This document shows, in pieces, positions 62,475-64,000 of a DNA stretch of 64,000 bases. The position numbers and the translations under genes are program-made. Source of the stretch: Paenibacillus sp. CF384 (GTDB lineage: Bacteria; Bacillota; Bacilli; Paenibacillales; Paenibacillaceae); assembly GCF_900106745.1 (NCBI RefSeq), contig NZ_FNNV01000003.1, positions 124,001-188,000 on the forward strand, in the 5' to 3' direction. Position 1 is the first letter of the stretch. Each line of letters opens with the position of its first letter. A model generated the notes under the pieces. The model saw only the letters and a list, made by a program, of their open reading frames with translations. It did not search any database and was not told where the DNA came from.

Positions 62475-64000
62475 ATGTCTTTGATCTCGGCATTCAAATC
62501 GAAACGCTATTTAACTCGAATTTGGTTGACCGTTACGTTGCTGACGGTAATTCTGCTGCTGGGTACATCGTTCTCCATCATGTTTACGTCCGAGAAAACC
62601 GTGCTTCGCGTGCAGCAGACCGCCAGCGAGAAAGTCATGGGTCAAATTCGCTATAACGTGCTGCAGATGAATGAAGTGGTAAACGATACGGCGCAGTCGT
62701 TATTTCTGAACAGTGATGTGAAGGTACTGCGGTATAACAAAGGCGACGACGAGCTGCTCTATCAGCGAATCAATGATTTGGACACGTTTGTAGGCATGTC
62801 TTCGTTCTTGCATTCCGTATTTATCTACAACGGAAGCGTGGGGCGTTGGTACATTGGCAACGGGACGATTCGTGCGGTGTCGAAGCCTTATGAGATCAAA
62901 TTCAACGCCTTGCTGGCGAAACCTGACGAATGGAAGAAAATGCAGTTGATTCCCGTCGATCTGGACCAGAGCGGAAGCGGGTTTCGCAAGGTGGATTTCT
63001 TCTCCTACATCATGTTCGATGCCTACGCCGGCAAGAAACCGGATGATTTGATGATACTCAATGTCAAATCCAAATGGTTATTCGACAATCTCGATATCAT
63101 GGCGCGAGATGAAGGGAAACAGACGGGCCAGGCTTACCTCATGGATGATCAAGGTCAAATCTTGAATGCGAGAAGCAAAGTGGAATCTTCCCTGCCCGAA
63201 CTGACAAGCGGCCTGCTGCCTTCAGTTAAGAACGGCATTACGAGCGGATACCGGATTATGAAGATCGACGGGGAGAAACAGGTCGTTTCGTACATGCAGA
63301 CCGGATTTCAAAATTGGACGATTATTCATACGCAGCCCTACTCCGAGGTGCTCAGCCAAGTGCAGCGGCTTCGCTGGACCATTCTCCTCTTGACTGTCGG
63401 ATTCCTGATCTTAGCGCTGCTTGTGACGGTGATCATATCGAAGCGGTTATATCGTCCGTTTGACCTGATGTTCCGATCGATAGTCTCTAATACGCCCAAG
63501 GATTTGTATACCGAAGAGACCGCGGGGAAGCAAGCAGACGAGATTGCCGTGCTCAGCGGGCTGTATGGTCATATGCTGGATCGGTTGAAAACGGCGGATT
63601 CGAGCCTGTCGGAGAACAAGTGGATTCTGAAACGGTACGCGCTCCGTAGATTAGTGCAGGAAAGCCACGGGTTATCGCCGGAAGAGTGGCGTGTTGAAGC
63701 GTTGAAGAACGGTTTAGCCATATCGGCCGAAGGTGAATTCCGCCTATGCGTTGCAAGGGTGGATGAGGCTGCGAAACGGTTCTCAGGTGACGAGTACTCC
63801 GAGAACAAGCTAATCCATTACGCGATTTCGAACATTTCGGAAGAGATTCTGGCAAGAAGCTATAAGATTGAAATAGTGGATTTAAGGCCGGATCATCTCG
63901 TGTTTCTCCTTCAAGCGAAGGAGGTGCATGAGGGAAACAGCGAGCGGTTGACAGCCATGCTGAAGGAGATACAGCAGGTGGTGAAGCTGTATTATCGCGT
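62475..64000 (+). CDS. Membrane-sensor transcriptional regulator (cache domain, AraC type), 3' partial
   Basis: The frame opens at ATG 62475 behind GGGTGAGG and stays open to the window end (508 codons). Residues about 14-36 form one membrane helix (LTRIWLTVTLLTVILLLGTSF). An extracellular cache-like domain follows (about 40-285; YIGNGTIRAVSKPYEIKF, AYLMDDQGQILNARSK, VVSYMQTGFQNWTIIHTQ), then a second helix (about 295-318) and a HAMP-like cytoplasmic region. This is the layout of Paenibacillus AraC-type regulators that sit next to LplB/YtcP-type importers; the expected C-terminal helix-turn-helix lies outside the window, so a histidine kinase is the alternative. It probably senses the sugar and drives this locus. 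Confidence 0.85.
   Translation, partial: MSLISAFKSKRYLTRIWLTVTLLTVILLLGTSFSIMFTSEKTVLRVQQTASEKVMGQIRYNVLQMNEVVNDTAQSLFLNSDVKVLRYNKGDDELLYQRINDLDTFVGMSSFLHSVFIYNGSVGRWYIGNGTIRAVSKPYEIKFNALLAKPDEWKKMQLIPVDLDQSGSGFRKVDFFSYIMFDAYAGKKPDDLMILNVKSKWLFDNLDIMARDEGKQTGQAYLMDDQGQILNARSKVESSLPELTSGLLPSVKNGITSGYRIMKIDGEKQVVSYMQTGFQNWTIIHTQPYSEVLSQVQRLRWTILLLTVGFLILALLVTVIISKRLYRPFDLMFRSIVSNTPKDLYTEETAGKQADEIAVLSGLYGHMLDRLKTADSSLSENKWILKRYALRRLVQESHGLSPEEWRVEALKNGLAISAEGEFRLCVARVDEAAKRFSGDEYSENKLIHYAISNISEEILARSYKIEIVDLRPDHLVFLLQAKEVHEGNSERLTAMLKEIQQVVKLYYR

Overview
The window looks like chromosomal DNA of a spore-forming Bacillota species, most likely Paenibacillus or a close Paenibacillaceae relative. 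The support is: many AGGAGG-type ribosome binding sites with frequent TTG/GTG starts, sigma-A and sigma-W-like promoters, CcpA-type cre sites, yqhG/yqhH and yqzE homologues, a CwlD-like amidase, DUF5696 and NHL/Yip1 proteins, and several MalF/MalG- or LplB-type permease sets with no dedicated ATPase. GC content is roughly half by eye. I saw no transposase, integrase, phage gene, rRNA or CRISPR array. Genes run off both ends.

Layout. (1) 1-7.8 kb: NHL/TPR/Yip1 membrane protein, DUF5696 secreted protein and two sugar-type permeases, followed by a GntR/LacI-type repressor. (2) 7.9-12.7 kb: operon of a CBM9-like protein, a large transglutaminase-like protein and a GH18 chitinase-like protein, none with a signal peptide, then tRNA-Leu(CAG). 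(3) 13-21.7 kb: spore or envelope-type and housekeeping genes (possible spore-surface protein, polysaccharide deacetylase, amidase, yqzE, secreted unknown, yqhG, SNF2 helicase yqhH, GNAT, DUF1284). (4) 21.7-31.5 kb: a LysR regulator divergent from an atypical purA, two phytanoyl-CoA-dioxygenase (PhyH) genes (one fused to HEAT repeats, divergent from an AraC regulator), a CDF metal exporter, a secreted unknown, and a protein fusing two ABC permease domains. (5) 31.7-37.5 kb: ilvBN, amidase, ribokinase, tRNA-Pro/tRNA-Thr, GNAT.

(6) 37.7-44.6 kb: a complete reductive pyrimidine catabolism operon (aminotransferase, ureidopropionase-type amidase, PreT, PreA, dihydropyrimidinase, plus a small unknown ORF). 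It is followed by about 560 bp of gene-free DNA holding a four-copy degenerate repeat with 52/62/52 bp spacing and a duplicated palindrome. (7) 45.2-55.3 kb: small conserved protein, third PhyH, then an envelope-stress module (PspA behind an exact TGAAAC-N16-CGTA sigma-W-like promoter, DUF350, DUF4178, DUF4247 lipoprotein) followed by a lysophospholipid transporter LplT homologue, a DUF4269 nucleotidyltransferase, an AraC regulator, an ABC exporter and an iron alcohol dehydrogenase.

(8) 55.5-64 kb: a carbohydrate locus with a 1033-residue secreted beta-helix protein (tandem FN3 plus carbohydrate-binding-like units), LplB/YtcP-type permeases, a solute-binding lipoprotein and the first part of a membrane-sensor regulator. 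The same near-identical palindrome (AGTACA-N3-TGTACW) lies upstream of both the beta-helix gene and the transporter operon, which suggests one regulator for the whole locus. The most promising leads are the PspA/DUF/LplT module, the intracellular CBM9-transglutaminase-GH18 operon, the fused permease, the PhyH-HEAT fusion and the shared palindrome regulon.
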